Assembly: GCF_028693495.1 (NCBI RefSeq)
Contig: NZ_JAQUVG010000009.1
Location: forward strand, 1 to 55,681
Source of the DNA: Zoogloea sp.
GTDB lineage: Bacteria > Pseudomonadota > Gammaproteobacteria > Burkholderiales > Rhodocyclaceae
Direction of reading: 5' to 3'
Length of the DNA: 55,681 bases
Part shown: positions 8,339 through 17,310 of the stretch, in pieces
Numbering within the stretch: the stretch's first letter is position 1
Layout of the letters: the number at the start of each line of letters is the position of its first letter
The notes under the pieces: generated by a model
Told to the model about the DNA's origin: nothing
Seen by the model: the letters and a program-made list of their open reading frames with translations, nothing else
Databases searched by the model: none
Made by a program: the position numbers and the translations under genes

Positions 8339-9190
8339 CTAGGGGCTGACCAGTACGGTCAGCCCCTTTGCTTTCAAGGCTACTGCCGCAGCCTCCAGTT
8401 CTTCTAACGTCATGGAATCCAGATGAACGGCCTCCGGCTGATGGGATTCTCGGGCCACGCCATACAGCAGCACTCCCCGCAGCGCGCTCAGTCCAGCCTG
8501 TTCCAGCAAGGCCTGCCAGGCTTCCAGTTGCGGGCCGTCGGGCAAGGCCCCATCCCAGCGGAACATGCAGGTCTGCACCCACGTAGGGCACAGGCGAGCG
8601 CACAGGGCCAGACGCCGGGCATGAGCCTCGGGGGTGATCTCCACCCCATTGATGCGGGCGATGTCTTCCCCACGTCCTGCATCCACCTTGAACCACACCT
8701 CCCCGCCCGCCCGGGCCAGCCGGCGCAAGCCTTCCTGCACGTAGGGGCGATCCACGAGGCTGCCGTTGGTGATCAGACGTACCGGCACCGCTGCCAAACC
8801 CCATTCGTCCCGGATGGCGATCACACGCTCGACGATGCGTGCAAACGCCTTGCAGCTGGTGGGCTCTCCATTGCCGGAAAAGGCAATGTCACGAATCACC
8901 CGGGCATCCTCGGGCACATGCTCCTCCATGAAGGTGCCCTGGAGAAGCGCCTGCAGGAAAGATCGCAACTCCCGCTCCAGCAGTTCCAGGTCGATGTCCG
9001 GTGCGCTGCCCCGGACCAGCCCGGGCACCTGGCAGTAGGCACAATGCCAGTTGCAGGCATTGTTGGGATTCAGATTGATGCCGACCGACACGCCCCCGGC
9101 CCGCCGGGACACCACAGGATAGATGTAGGTGTTGGTACTGAAACAGCGATTGTGGTCACTGACCGTGAGCATCTGTCCCTGCTGATTCAT
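8339..9190 (-). CDS. Radical SAM protein, function unassigned
   Basis: A 283-residue radical S-adenosylmethionine enzyme. The 4Fe-4S cluster motif CNWHCAYC places Cys46, Cys50 and Cys53 in the CxxxCxxC pattern. FSGNGEPTS is the SAM-binding GE-type motif, followed by LITNGSL. The protein begins close to queD, which is divergently transcribed (67 bp between the two starts). It does not look like QueE, which is shorter and has a different cluster region, so a link to queuosine synthesis is only suggestive. No second cluster-binding cysteine set (SPASM type) is visible. The specific reaction is unknown. Confidence 0.85.
   Translation of the reverse strand: MNQQGQMLTVSDHNRCFSTNTYIYPVVSRRAGGVSVGINLNPNNACNWHCAYCQVPGLVRGSAPDIDLELLERELRSFLQALLQGTFMEEHVPEDARVIRDIAFSGNGEPTSCKAFARIVERVIAIRDEWGLAAVPVRLITNGSLVDRPYVQEGLRRLARAGGEVWFKVDAGRGEDIARINGVEITPEAHARRLALCARLCPTWVQTCMFRWDGALPDGPQLEAWQALLEQAGLSALRGVLLYGVARESHQPEAVHLDSMTLEELEAAAVALKAKGLTVLVSP
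8342..8373 (+). terminator. Terminator inside the 3' end of a convergent gene
   Basis: A perfect 10-bp stem GGGGCTGACC / GGTCAGCCCC with a 5-base loop, then TTTGCTTTC. It ends the XRE transcript, but its bases also encode the last residues of the convergent radical SAM protein, whose stop is at 8339-8341. Confidence 0.75.
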
Positions 9191-9257
9191 GCTGCCGCCC
9201 GGGGGTCAAAAGGAGGTCGCGTATAATAGTGAGCTTTTACAGCCATCGGTGCACCCC

Positions 9258-9722
9258 ATGCGCATCACCCGCCGCCTGGAATTCGACGCAGGCCATCGCA
9301 TTCCCGACCACGCCAGCCAGTGCCGCCACCTGCACGGCCACCGCTACACCCTGGAGATCACCCTGACGGGGGGGGTGATCCAGGCCGATGGAGTGCCCGT
9401 CAACGGCATGGTGATGGATTTTGCCGACGTCAAGGCCATCGCCAAACAGAACCTGGTGGATCTGTGGGATCACGCCTTCCTCGCCTATCGGGGAGACACC
9501 CGGGTCGTGGAGTTCCTGACCTCGATGCCCGGCCACAAGACCGTCGTGCTGGACGTGGTTCCCACCGCGGAAAATCTGGCAGCGGAGGCTTTCCGCATCC
9601 TCGACCCCCTGTACAAGGACGTCTATGGCAACCAGCTCCGCCTGGCGCGGGTCCGTCTCTACGAAACCCCCAACTGCTGGGCCGACGCCCTGCGGGACGA
9701 ACAGGACAGCCGGTCGAGGTAA
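9258..9722 (+). CDS. queD: 6-carboxy-5,6,7,8-tetrahydropterin synthase (QueD/PTPS family)
   Basis: A 154-residue member of the 6-pyruvoyl-tetrahydropterin synthase fold, converting dihydroneopterin triphosphate to carboxy-tetrahydropterin for 7-deazaguanine (queuosine) synthesis. Zinc-binding histidines are visible in [10 protein letters not shown] and [12 protein letters not shown], and a catalytic cysteine in [17 protein letters not shown] and LWDHAFL are also family motifs. Start ATG 9258 gives the usual N-terminus [13 protein letters not shown]. The next gene follows after 70 bp. Confidence 0.93.
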   Translation: MRITRRLEFDAGHRIPDHASQCRHLHGHRYTLEITLTGGVIQADGVPVNGMVMDFADVKAIAKQNLVDLWDHAFLAYRGDTRVVEFLTSMPGHKTVVLDVVPTAENLAAEAFRILDPLYKDVYGNQLRLARVRLYETPNCWADALRDEQDSRSR

Positions 9723-9792
9723 CCGGATACCACCTGCGCCACCCGCCATGCCGCCAGACTCTCTCCCTTCAACCACCCGAAAGGAGACCGGC

Positions 9793-10371
9793 ATGGCCAA
9801 GAAGATCCTGATGATTTGCGGCGATTTTTGCGAAGACTACGAAACCATGGTGCCCTTCCAGGCACTCCAGGCCGTCGGGCACACGGTGCATGCCGTCTGC
9901 CCGGAGCGCAAGGCAGGCGATACCATTGCCACCGCGATCCATGATTTCGAAGGCGACCAGACCTACACCGAAAAACGCGGCCACAACTTCACCCTCAACG
10001 CCACCTTCGCCGACATCCGGGCTGAAGCATACGACGCACTGGTGATTCCCGGCGGCAGGGGTCCGGAATACCTGCGCCTCTACCCCGCCGTGATCGAGGC
10101 AGTAAGGCACTTCTTCGAGGCCGACAAGCCCGTGGCGGCCGTCTGTCATGGCGCCCAGCTGCTGGCCGGCGCCCGGGTCCTGCAAGGGCGCACCTGCTCC
10201 GCCTATCCAGCCTGCCGGGCCGAGGTCGAACTGGCGGGTGGCACCTTTGCGGACATCCCCGTGGACCAGGCCATCACCGACGGCAAGCTGGTCACCGCCC
10301 CCGCCTGGCCCGCTCACCCGGCCTGGATCGCCCAGTTCCTGGCGGTCCTGGGGACAACGATCGCTCACTAG
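9793..10371 (+). CDS. DJ-1/PfpI family protein
   Basis: A 192-residue DJ-1/PfpI superfamily protein. The nucleophile elbow is [12 protein letters not shown] with Cys118, preceded by [14 protein letters not shown], which supplies the family glutamate/glycine-rich loop. Members act as glyoxalases, deglycases or amidase-like stress proteins, and the exact activity cannot be read from sequence. A strong AAGGAG site lies 7 bases before ATG 9793. It follows queD on the same strand and could be co-transcribed, though the 70-bp gap may hold its own promoter. Confidence 0.9.
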   Translation: MAKKILMICGDFCEDYETMVPFQALQAVGHTVHAVCPERKAGDTIATAIHDFEGDQTYTEKRGHNFTLNATFADIRAEAYDALVIPGGRGPEYLRLYPAVIEAVRHFFEADKPVAAVCHGAQLLAGARVLQGRTCSAYPACRAEVELAGGTFADIPVDQAITDGKLVTAPAWPAHPAWIAQFLAVLGTTIAH

Positions 10372-10458
10372 CGCATCAAGCATCCTAGGTTCCGCAGAGC
10401 GTCCCAGCCCCCTAAAATGGGGGCATGGGGACGTCCCCGCCTTTGGAGCACCGCGACG

Positions 10459-10815
10459 ATGTGCCAGATCTTCATCAATGCCAACCCGAAGCTCTACGCC
10501 AGCCGCAGCCGATCCATCCGTCTTCACGGCGTAGCCACCAGCCTGCGCCTGGAGAATCTGTTCTGGAACATCCTGGAAGAGATCGCTACCCGCGACGGCC
10601 TGAGCGTTCCACTGCTCGTCAGCCGGCTCCACGACGAACTGCTGGCCAGCGGCCAGTTGAATGAGCACACGAACTTCACGTCCTTCCTGAGGGTCAGTTG
10701 CATGCGTTATCAGCAGTTGCAGCTCGCCGGCCGTATTCCAACGGATCCCCATCAGCCCTTGCGCGACCTGGACTCCCGCTGGGTACTGGCCGCAGAACAC
10801 CGCCCTTCCGCCTGA
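10459..10815 (+). CDS. Ribbon-helix-helix domain protein
   Basis: A 118-residue protein. SRSIRLHGVATSLRLENLFWNILEEIATRDGLSVPLLVSRLHDEL (about residues 16-60) matches the RHH_4 ribbon-helix-helix family: a beta strand followed by a bundle beginning LRLE-FW-ILEEIA. Such proteins are usually small transcription factors. The gene starts 87 bp after the PfpI gene and ends 12 bp before the glutathione transferase gene, so it may be co-transcribed with the latter. Target unknown. Confidence 0.8.
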   Translation: MCQIFINANPKLYASRSRSIRLHGVATSLRLENLFWNILEEIATRDGLSVPLLVSRLHDELLASGQLNEHTNFTSFLRVSCMRYQQLQLAGRIPTDPHQPLRDLDSRWVLAAEHRPSA

Positions 10816-10827
10816 AAGACCTCATTG

Positions 10828-11532
10828 ATGATCGACCTCTATTACTGGACCACCCCCAACGGCCACAAGATCACGCTGTTCCTGGAAGAAACCGGCCTGC
10901 CCTACCGGATGGTCCCCATCCACATCGGCAAGGGGGAGCAGTTCGCCCCGGACTTCCTCCGGATCGCCCCCAACAACCGGATCCCCGCCATCGTGGACCA
11001 CGCCCCCGCTGACAAGGGCGAACCGGTTTCCGTCTTCGAGTCGGGGGCCATCTTGCTGTATCTGGCAGAAAAGACCGGCCGGTTCCTCTCCTCCGAACTC
11101 CGGGAGCGCACGGAAACCCTGCAGTGGCTGTTCTGGCAAATGGGCGGCCTCGGCCCTATGGCAGGGCAGAATCACCACTTCGTACAGTACGCCCCAGAGG
11201 TCATACCCTACGCCATCGAGCGCTACGTCAAGGAAACCGCCCGCCTCTACGCAGTACTCAACAAACGGCTGGCCGATCGCCCCTTCATTGCCGGGGAGTC
11301 CTACTCCATCGCAGACATGGCCTGCTACCCCTGGATCGTGCCTCACGCACGCCAGCGCCAGGACCTGCAAGATTTTCCTCACCTGCAGCGCTGGTTCGAA
11401 GAGATCCACCAGCGCCCTGCCTCTATCCGGGCTTACGCCCTGGCGGACGGAATCAATCCAGCCCCCACGGTGGACGAGGCTGCGAAACGGGTCCTTTTCG
11501 GGCAGGATGCGGGAACCGTCACAAAACCGTGA
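10828..11532 (+). CDS. Glutathione S-transferase family protein (YfcG/YghU-like)
   Basis: A 234-residue GST. The N-terminal thioredoxin fold begins MIDLYYWTTPNGHKITLFLEE, with the TPNGxK pattern of the nu class (YfcG), which act as disulfide-bond oxidoreductases rather than detoxifying transferases. NNRIPAIVDH and FESGAILLYLAEKTG are glutathione-binding motifs, and the C-terminal helical domain contains GESYSIADMACYPWI. The start chosen is ATG 10828. A hairpin follows the gene at 11573-11589. Confidence 0.92.
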   Translation: MIDLYYWTTPNGHKITLFLEETGLPYRMVPIHIGKGEQFAPDFLRIAPNNRIPAIVDHAPADKGEPVSVFESGAILLYLAEKTGRFLSSELRERTETLQWLFWQMGGLGPMAGQNHHFVQYAPEVIPYAIERYVKETARLYAVLNKRLADRPFIAGESYSIADMACYPWIVPHARQRQDLQDFPHLQRWFEEIHQRPASIRAYALADGINPAPTVDEAAKRVLFGQDAGTVTKP

Positions 11533-11572
11533 TGGGCACCGGGACGGACGGAGCCATTTCCGGTAAAATCAA

Positions 11573-11600
11573 CGGCTTAATTGAAGCCGCTTCTTTCTCC
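11573..11600 (+). terminator. Candidate terminator after the GST gene
   Basis: A stem CGGCTT / AAGCCG with loop AATTG is followed by the pyrimidine tract CTTCTTTCTC. It is short, and could instead be a 5'-leader hairpin of the following RNA helicase gene. Confidence 0.4.
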
Positions 11601-11650
11601 CGGGCCGAAGACACCGCTTCACCCTCCACCCGGCCCGTGCGTCCCGCCCC

Positions 11651-13474
11651 ATGACCACATCCATCGAACGTTTCGACCAGCTCGATCTTGCCACGCCCAT
11701 CCTTGAGGCCCTGACCGAGATCGGTTACGAAACCCCGTCGCCCATCCAGGCGGCCTGCATCCCACATCTGCTCGCCGGCCACGACATCCTCGGCGAAGCC
11801 CAGACCGGCACCGGCAAGACAGCAGCCTTTGCCCTCCCTGCCCTCGACCGGGTAGACCTGTCCCGACGCAGCCCCCAGGTACTCGTCCTTACTCCCACCC
11901 GGGAACTGGCCATCCAGGTGGCGGAAGCCTTCCAGCGCTATGCCAGCCGGATGCAGGGTTTCCACGTACTGCCGATCTACGGCGGCCAGAGCATGGTGGT
12001 GCAGCTGCGCCAGCTGCAGCGCGGCGCCCACGTGGTGGTCGGCACCCCCGGCCGGGTCATGGACCACATTGAGCGCAAGAGCCTCAATCTCGACGGCCTG
12101 ACCACCCTGGTGCTCGACGAAGCCGACGAAATGCTGCGCATGGGCTTCATCGACGACGTGGAATGGATTCTCGAGCACATCCCTGCAGAACGCCAGACCG
12201 CCCTCTTCTCGGCCACCATGCCCGACGCCATCCGCCGGGTGGCCCATCGTTACCTGAGGGATCCCAAGGAAGTCAAGATCAAGGCTGCGACGACCACCGT
12301 CTCAACCATCCACCAGCGCTACCTGCAGATTGCCGGCCCGCACAAGCTGGATGCCCTCACCCGCATCCTCGAGGTGGAAGACGAGTTCGACGCCGCCATT
12401 GTATTCGTACGCACCAAAACGGCCACCGTAGAACTCGCCGAGAAACTCGAAGCCCGTGGCTACGCTGCCGCCTGCCTGAACGGCGACATGACCCAGCAAC
12501 TGCGCGAGCGTGTCATCGAGCAGCTCAAGAACAAAACCCTCGACATCGTCGTTGCCACCGACGTGGCGGCTCGTGGCATCGACGTGCCCCGCGTCAGCCA
12601 TGTGATCAACTACGACATTCCGTACGACACCGAAGCCTACGTTCACCGCATCGGCCGCACCGGCCGTGCGGGCCGCGCCGGCAATGCGATCCTCTTCGTC
12701 GCCCCGCGCGAAAACCACCTGCTGCGTCAGATCGAGCGCGCCACCCGCCAGCCGATCGAAGCCCTCAAGCTGCCCTCGCGGGAAGCCGTTGCCGACAAAC
12801 GGGTCGCCTCCTTCCGCCAGCAGGTTACCGAAGTGCTCGAATCCGAAGACCTGAGCTTCTTCCTCAATGTGATCGCTGGCATGGAAGAGAACAACGACTC
12901 GGACATCCGCGAAATCGCGGCTGCGCTCGCCTACCTGGCCCAGAAGGATCGCCCGCTGCAGATGCCGGACTCCGGCAAGCCCGACTTTGCCCAGATGTCT
13001 GCCTCCGGCAAGCCGGATCCGCGCGCCCCGCGTGAAACGCGCGAGCCCCGCGAAAACCGGGGTGAAATCCTCGAGCGTCGCCGCGACTACGCGGAAGGCC
13101 GCCTGGCCCGCTACCGCATCGACGTGGGCCGTGAGCACATGGCCAGCCCGAAGGACATCGTCGGCGCGATCGCCAACGAAGCAGGTATCGAAAGCCGCTT
13201 CATCGGCCAGATCAACCTGTTCGAGGACTACAGCACCGTTGAGCTTCCCCCCGACCTGCCCGCCGACGTGCTGCAGATCCTGAAAAAAGCCCGGGTCCGC
13301 CAGCAGATGCTCAACATCCGCCTGGCCAGCCCCGAGGAAGCCGCACGAGAACGGGGGCGCCCCGGCCCTGGTGGCCGTGGAGTTCCCGGCAAGAAGCCCT
13401 TCCAGAAAGACGGCTTCCGGGATGACTTCAAGGGGGGCAACAAGGACTTCAAGAGCCGCAAGCCCAAGTTCTGA
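11651..13474 (+). CDS. deaD: DEAD-box ATP-dependent RNA helicase (DeaD/CsdA-like)
   Basis: A 607-residue DEAD-box helicase that unwinds RNA in ribosome assembly, cold adaptation and mRNA turnover. Motifs in order: Q motif (YETPSPIQAACIP), motif I AQTGTGKT (50-57), PTRELA, GTPGR, DEAD (156-159), SATMP, ARGIDVPRVSHVINYD and HRIGRTGRAGR. A DbpA-type RNA-binding domain follows (RYRIDVGREHMASPKDIVGAIANEAGI, about residues 475-560), and the tail is basic and glycine-rich. Length and C-terminus fit CsdA rather than the shorter RhlE. It is followed by a strong terminator. Confidence 0.95.
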   Translation: MTTSIERFDQLDLATPILEALTEIGYETPSPIQAACIPHLLAGHDILGEAQTGTGKTAAFALPALDRVDLSRRSPQVLVLTPTRELAIQVAEAFQRYASRMQGFHVLPIYGGQSMVVQLRQLQRGAHVVVGTPGRVMDHIERKSLNLDGLTTLVLDEADEMLRMGFIDDVEWILEHIPAERQTALFSATMPDAIRRVAHRYLRDPKEVKIKAATTTVSTIHQRYLQIAGPHKLDALTRILEVEDEFDAAIVFVRTKTATVELAEKLEARGYAAACLNGDMTQQLRERVIEQLKNKTLDIVVATDVAARGIDVPRVSHVINYDIPYDTEAYVHRIGRTGRAGRAGNAILFVAPRENHLLRQIERATRQPIEALKLPSREAVADKRVASFRQQVTEVLESEDLSFFLNVIAGMEENNDSDIREIAAALAYLAQKDRPLQMPDSGKPDFAQMSASGKPDPRAPRETREPRENRGEILERRRDYAEGRLARYRIDVGREHMASPKDIVGAIANEAGIESRFIGQINLFEDYSTVELPPDLPADVLQILKKARVRQQMLNIRLASPEEAARERGRPGPGGRGVPGKKPFQKDGFRDDFKGGNKDFKSRKPKF

Positions 13475-13495
13475 AGAGCAGCCACCCCGTAACCC

Positions 13496-13529
13496 AAGCC
13501 GCTGGCCCACCACGCCAGCGGCTTTTTTA
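13496..13529 (+). terminator. Rho-independent terminator of deaD
   Basis: AAGCCGCTGGC pairs with GCCAGCGGCTT around a short loop, followed by TTTTTTAT, 22 bp after the deaD stop. Confidence 0.9.
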
Positions 13530-13661
13530 TCGGCTTTCCGCCATGGAGACGCCCGTTCAGGGCGTTGCGCCCACCACACAATCACGCACGCAGGCGGAGC
13601 TACGTGTCTTCGGCTCTGGTAGACTGCAACATTTCCGTAAACATGCAGTAACAAATACCCA

Positions 13662-14288
13662 ATGTTTGGACGCCTGCTGCCCCAAGAGGGACGTTTTTTT
13701 GACCTTTTCAACTCCCATGCGGAGCAAATCGTTCTCGGAGGCCAGGCTCTGGTCGCATTGATGGAAGATCTTCCCAATGCCGAGAAATACATTGCCGATA
13801 TCGAGACCATCGAACAGGCTGCCGACAAGATCACCCACGAAACGGTCGCCCAGCTTCACAAGAGCTTCATCACCCCCCTGGACCGGGACGAGATCCACGG
13901 GCTGATCAATGCCATGGACGACATCCTGGACACTGTCCAGGACGTGGCCGAATGCACCACCCTCTACCACATCCAGCGCATCACCCCCGAAGCACTGCAA
14001 CTGGCCAACGTCAGCCTGTCCTGCTGCACCCGGGTCAAGATCGTCGTCGGCCTGATTTCCAACATGGACAACGCCAGCGCCATCCTGCAGACCTGCAATG
14101 AAATCGATCGCCTCGAGACCGATGCAGACCGCATCATGCGTGGAGCCATGTCCCGCCTGTTCCGGGACGAGCGGGATGCCCTGCAAGTGATGAAACTGAA
14201 GGCCATTTACGAGCAGCTCGAATCAATTACCGACCGCTGCGAGGACGTCGCCAAGATCGTTGAAGGCATCGTGCTGGAAAACGCCTGA
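13662..14288 (+). CDS. DUF47/PhoU-like regulator of phosphate transport
   Basis: A 208-residue all-helical protein of the TIGR00153/DUF47 family (MFGRLLPQEGRFFDLFNSHAEQI.., TPLDRDEIHGLINAMDDILD..). Acidic clusters (DRDE, DDILD, ETDAD) resemble the metal-binding sites of PhoU. Members are nearly always encoded beside a Pit phosphate transporter, as here, and are thought to modulate it. The stop is 10 bp upstream of the pit start, indicating an operon. An inverted CTGCA/TGCAG lies in the upstream leader (13624-13649). Confidence 0.93.
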   Translation: MFGRLLPQEGRFFDLFNSHAEQIVLGGQALVALMEDLPNAEKYIADIETIEQAADKITHETVAQLHKSFITPLDRDEIHGLINAMDDILDTVQDVAECTTLYHIQRITPEALQLANVSLSCCTRVKIVVGLISNMDNASAILQTCNEIDRLETDADRIMRGAMSRLFRDERDALQVMKLKAIYEQLESITDRCEDVAKIVEGIVLENA

Positions 14289-14298
14289 GCGACGCATC

Positions 14299-15306
14299 AT
14301 GGAAACCGTACAGATTACGTTCTGGGTCATCGCCGGGCTGGTCATCGTCGCCTTGGTGTTCGACTTCATGAACGGCTTCCACGACGCAGCAAACGCCATC
14401 GCCACCGTCGTCTCCACAGGCGTGCTCAAGCCCCACCAGGCCGTGGCCTGGGCAGCCTTCTTCAACTTCGTTGCGCTCTTCATCTTTCAGCTCAAGGTGG
14501 CCAGCACCGTGGGCAAGGGCATCATCGATCCAGGGGTAGTGGACCACTATCTCATCTTCGGCGCCTTGCTGGGCGCCATCGCCTGGAACGTGATCACCTG
14601 GTACTACGGCATCCCGTCCAGCTCCTCACACGCGCTGATCGGCGGGATCGTCGGTGCAGCGATCGCCAAGGCCGGCACTGACCCCCTGATCAGCAGCGGC
14701 ATCGGAAAAACAGTCGCGTTCATCATCATCTCGCCCCTGTTCGGATACATCCTCGGCTCATTGATCCTGGTGATTGTGGCCTGGGTCTGCCGCAACAAGA
14801 CCCAGCGCCGGGTAGACAAGTGGTTCCGGCGTCTCCAGCTGGTTTCGGCAGCCCTGTACAGCCTTGGACACGGGGGCAACGACGCCCAGAAGACGGTCGG
14901 TATCATCTGGATGCTGCTGCTGGCGGCGGGGGTCACCGCCCAGGGAGATCCGGTCCCCTACTGGGTCGTGGTGAGTTGCTACCTGGCCATTGGCCTGGGC
15001 ACCCTGTTTGGCGGCTGGCGGATCGTCAAAACCATGGGCCAGCGCATCACCAAGCTCAAGCCGGTAGGCGGCTTCTGTGCCGAAACCGGCGGTGCAATCA
15101 CCTTGTTCCTGGCCACATCCCTGGGCATCCCGGTATCCACCACCCACACCATCACGGGCGCTATTGTCGGGGTGGGATCCGTACGGCGTGCCAGCGCCGT
15201 ACGCTGGGGCGTGGCAGGCAATATCGTCTGGGCCTGGGTGCTGACGATCCCCTGCTCGGCACTGATGGCAGCGGGTGGCTACTGGATCGGCCGGGGCATC
15301 CTCTGA
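14299..15306 (+). CDS. pit: Inorganic phosphate transporter, Pit family
   Basis: A 335-residue inner-membrane protein with about ten hydrophobic segments. It carries the duplicated PD001131-type signature: DFMNGFHDAANAIATVVSTG near the N-terminus and GHGGNDAQKTVGI in the second half. These mark PiT-type metal-phosphate symporters, which have low affinity and are usually constitutive. Its operon partner is the DUF47 protein directly upstream. Start ATG 14299 gives METVQITFWVIAG, beginning the first transmembrane helix. Confidence 0.95.
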   Translation: METVQITFWVIAGLVIVALVFDFMNGFHDAANAIATVVSTGVLKPHQAVAWAAFFNFVALFIFQLKVASTVGKGIIDPGVVDHYLIFGALLGAIAWNVITWYYGIPSSSSHALIGGIVGAAIAKAGTDPLISSGIGKTVAFIIISPLFGYILGSLILVIVAWVCRNKTQRRVDKWFRRLQLVSAALYSLGHGGNDAQKTVGIIWMLLLAAGVTAQGDPVPYWVVVSCYLAIGLGTLFGGWRIVKTMGQRITKLKPVGGFCAETGGAITLFLATSLGIPVSTTHTITGAIVGVGSVRRASAVRWGVAGNIVWAWVLTIPCSALMAAGGYWIGRGIL

Positions 15307-15385
15307 ACCTGTCGCCGGGAGTGCTTGACGCAGAATGAGGCTGGCCCCATTCTCGCGGCACTCCGGCTTTTCATGTCCGTTTGCC

Positions 15386-15625
15386 ATGGCTACTCCCACC
15401 CTCAAGCAACAGAAAACCTTTGCCCTGATCCGCATCATCGGCGGCCTGACCTCGGCCGGCGTGCTCGGCTACTCATTCATTGTCAACGTACTGGCCGGCG
15501 AGCCTGCAGAAGGCCGCGTACTGCTGACTGGCATTGTCGCCCTGTGTGCCCTGGGCTATGTGGCGTTCTACACCCGCAGCCTGAGTCGTGTTGCGGAAGC
15601 CGAGAAAAACACCGGCCAGTCTTGA
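15386..15625 (+). CDS. Small two-helix membrane protein
   Basis: A 79-residue protein (start ATG 15386, MATPTLKQQKTF) with two hydrophobic stretches, IIGGLTSAGVLGYSFIVNVLA and LLTGIVALCALGYVAFYT, joined by a short acidic loop. No family is recognised. The next gene begins 5 bases after its stop (or overlaps if a TTG start at 15622 is used), so the two are co-transcribed and probably functionally linked at the envelope. Confidence 0.7.
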   Translation: MATPTLKQQKTFALIRIIGGLTSAGVLGYSFIVNVLAGEPAEGRVLLTGIVALCALGYVAFYTRSLSRVAEAEKNTGQS

Positions 15626-15630
15626 AGCAG

Positions 15631-16899
15631 ATGCACCTGATTGCCTTGGCCATCCTGTCAGGTGGCCTGTCCCTGCTCGCAGGTTGCGCCAGTACCGGCC
15701 CGCTAGAGTCCCGTCCTTCGCCGCCCCTGCCTCCCGTCCGAGGCGAAACCGCCCCCCAGAGCGTCCCGCCTCCCAGGGTAAACGCTCCCCCAGCCGTGGT
15801 AGTGCCACCGGGCATCGTCACCCCACCGCCCACCATCCTCCGGCCCCCGCCGACAGCAAGCTACCCTTCGGAACGGGAAGGCCGGACCCTGGTTGCAGGG
15901 TTCCTGCCTGAAAAGTTGAAGGACCGGGAAGGATGGGCGACGGACATCTTCTCCGCCTTTGCTGCACTCCGCATCCCTCCCACCCCTGACAACATCTGCG
16001 CAGCCATCGCGGTGATCGAACAGGAGTCCACCTTCCAGGCTGATCCGGTGGTCCAGGGGCTGGACCGGATCGTCTGGAAGGAAATCGAGGCCCGCCGCCA
16101 ACGTCTCCATCTGCCCAAGGTGCTTGTCGACACGGCCCTGCTGAAGAGCTCACCGGATGGGCGCAGCTACAAGGCCCGGATCGACGCCCTGCGCACTGAA
16201 CGGGAAATGAACCTCCTGTTCGAGGACATGATCTCTGAACTCCCTGCCGGCAGAAGCCTGCTCGACGGCTACAACCCCGTCCGCACGGGCGGTCCGATGC
16301 AGGTCAGCGTTGCCTTTGCCGAAGAGCATATCCGGGGAAAGCCCTATCCCCATACCCGCAGGGGCAGCATCCGCAACGAGGTATTCACCCGGAAAGGTGG
16401 CCTGTATTTCGGCATCGCCATTCTGCTGGACTATCCGGCACCCTACACCAAACCCCTTTATCGCTTTGCCGACTTCAACGCGGGGCGCTACAGCAGCCGC
16501 AATGCGGCCTTCCAGGGCGCAGTGGCCCAACTCACAGGACAGGCGCTCGCCCTTGACGGCGATCTGCTGCGCTATAGCGGCGGGGCCCCTTCCAGCGAGC
16601 CAAGCGAAACCTTGAGTGCGCTGCTGCGCATCGCCAGCAAGCTGGGCCTGGGCAAGAACGAACTCGAGCGGGACCTGCGCCTCGAGAAAACCCCCCAGTT
16701 CGCCCAGAGTCCTCTTTACACCAAAGTGTTCGCGCTGGCCGAGGCAAGCCTGGGTGGCCGCCTGCCCAGGGAAGCCTTGCCCCGGATCGAGCTGAAGAGC
16801 CCCAAGATTCAGCGCAAGCTGACCACCGCCTGGTTTGCCGAACGGGTGGACTGGCGTCACCGGACCTGCCTGGGCCGGGACAGGAGCCAACTCCCCTGA
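15631..16899 (+). CDS. DUF1615 lipoprotein, possible lytic transglycosylase-like protein
   Basis: A 422-residue protein with a lipoprotein signal (MHLIALAILSGGLSLLAGC, lipobox LAGC, Cys19). A proline-rich linker follows (about residues 28-75), then a globular domain matching DUF1615. The segment AIAVIEQESTFQADP resembles the catalytic-glutamate region of goose-type/Slt lysozyme folds, and GGPMQVS and DFNAGRYSSRNAAFQ recall similar positions in transglycosylases. A role in peptidoglycan remodelling is thus likely but unproved. The start chosen is ATG 15631; TTG 15622, overlapping the upstream stop, is an alternative. Confidence 0.8.
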   Translation: MHLIALAILSGGLSLLAGCASTGPLESRPSPPLPPVRGETAPQSVPPPRVNAPPAVVVPPGIVTPPPTILRPPPTASYPSEREGRTLVAGFLPEKLKDREGWATDIFSAFAALRIPPTPDNICAAIAVIEQESTFQADPVVQGLDRIVWKEIEARRQRLHLPKVLVDTALLKSSPDGRSYKARIDALRTEREMNLLFEDMISELPAGRSLLDGYNPVRTGGPMQVSVAFAEEHIRGKPYPHTRRGSIRNEVFTRKGGLYFGIAILLDYPAPYTKPLYRFADFNAGRYSSRNAAFQGAVAQLTGQALALDGDLLRYSGGAPSSEPSETLSALLRIASKLGLGKNELERDLRLEKTPQFAQSPLYTKVFALAEASLGGRLPREALPRIELKSPKIQRKLTTAWFAERVDWRHRTCLGRDRSQLP

Positions 16900-17094
16900 A
16901 CCTGTACCGCTTCCTCAGGTCCATGAACAGTGACTTTTTATTGATCCGGCGTGCAGCAAATCTCGCCCTTCAGGGCGAGGAAGGATAACGGAGACGGCGG
17001 AGCCGGCCTTGCCTTTGCAATGAACTCGGTATAATCCGGTAGCGGCATACAGCGGGCTCGGGCTGCAAAAATCCGTAGGGGGATACAAGCACTA

Positions 17095-17121
17095 CCCTTC
17101 ATTCACGCTGGGAATGAAGGG
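17095..17121. repeat. Perfect hairpin CCCTTCATTC/GAATGAAGGG
   Basis: Ten paired bases enclose a 7-base loop. It lies just upstream of the TnpB fragment, in a position compatible with a subterminal hairpin of an IS200/IS605 element, and has no T-run of a terminator. Confidence 0.5.
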
Positions 17122-17132
17122 AGAGATGTGCA

Positions 17133-17310
17133 GAAGGCAATGGACTGAAGCGCGCCATCCAGGACCAAGGATGGAGGGCCTTCCGCCGGCAACTGGAATA
17201 CATGCCCGCCTGGAAGGGCGCGCAGCTCATCGCTGCTCCGGCGCACTACACGAGTCAAACCTGCCCGTGCTGCGACCATGGGCCGGCGGACAACCCGTCC
17301 GTCTGCGCAT
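17133..17310 (+). pseudogene. tnpB: TnpB (IS200/IS605 OrfB) remnant
   Basis: In this frame the translation reads NGLKRAIQDQGWRAFRRQLE, then Y, then MPAWKGAQLIAAPAHYTSQT, then CPCCDHGPADN. This is the part of IS605 OrfB/TnpB just before and into the zinc finger (relatives: DQGW-FRRQLEYK-W-G-L-V-P-YTSQTCS-CGH). Everything before it and the second half of the zinc finger (the CxAC pair and the C-terminal RuvC aspartate) is missing. It is a fragment of about 55 codons, not an expressed gene. Confidence 0.75.
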
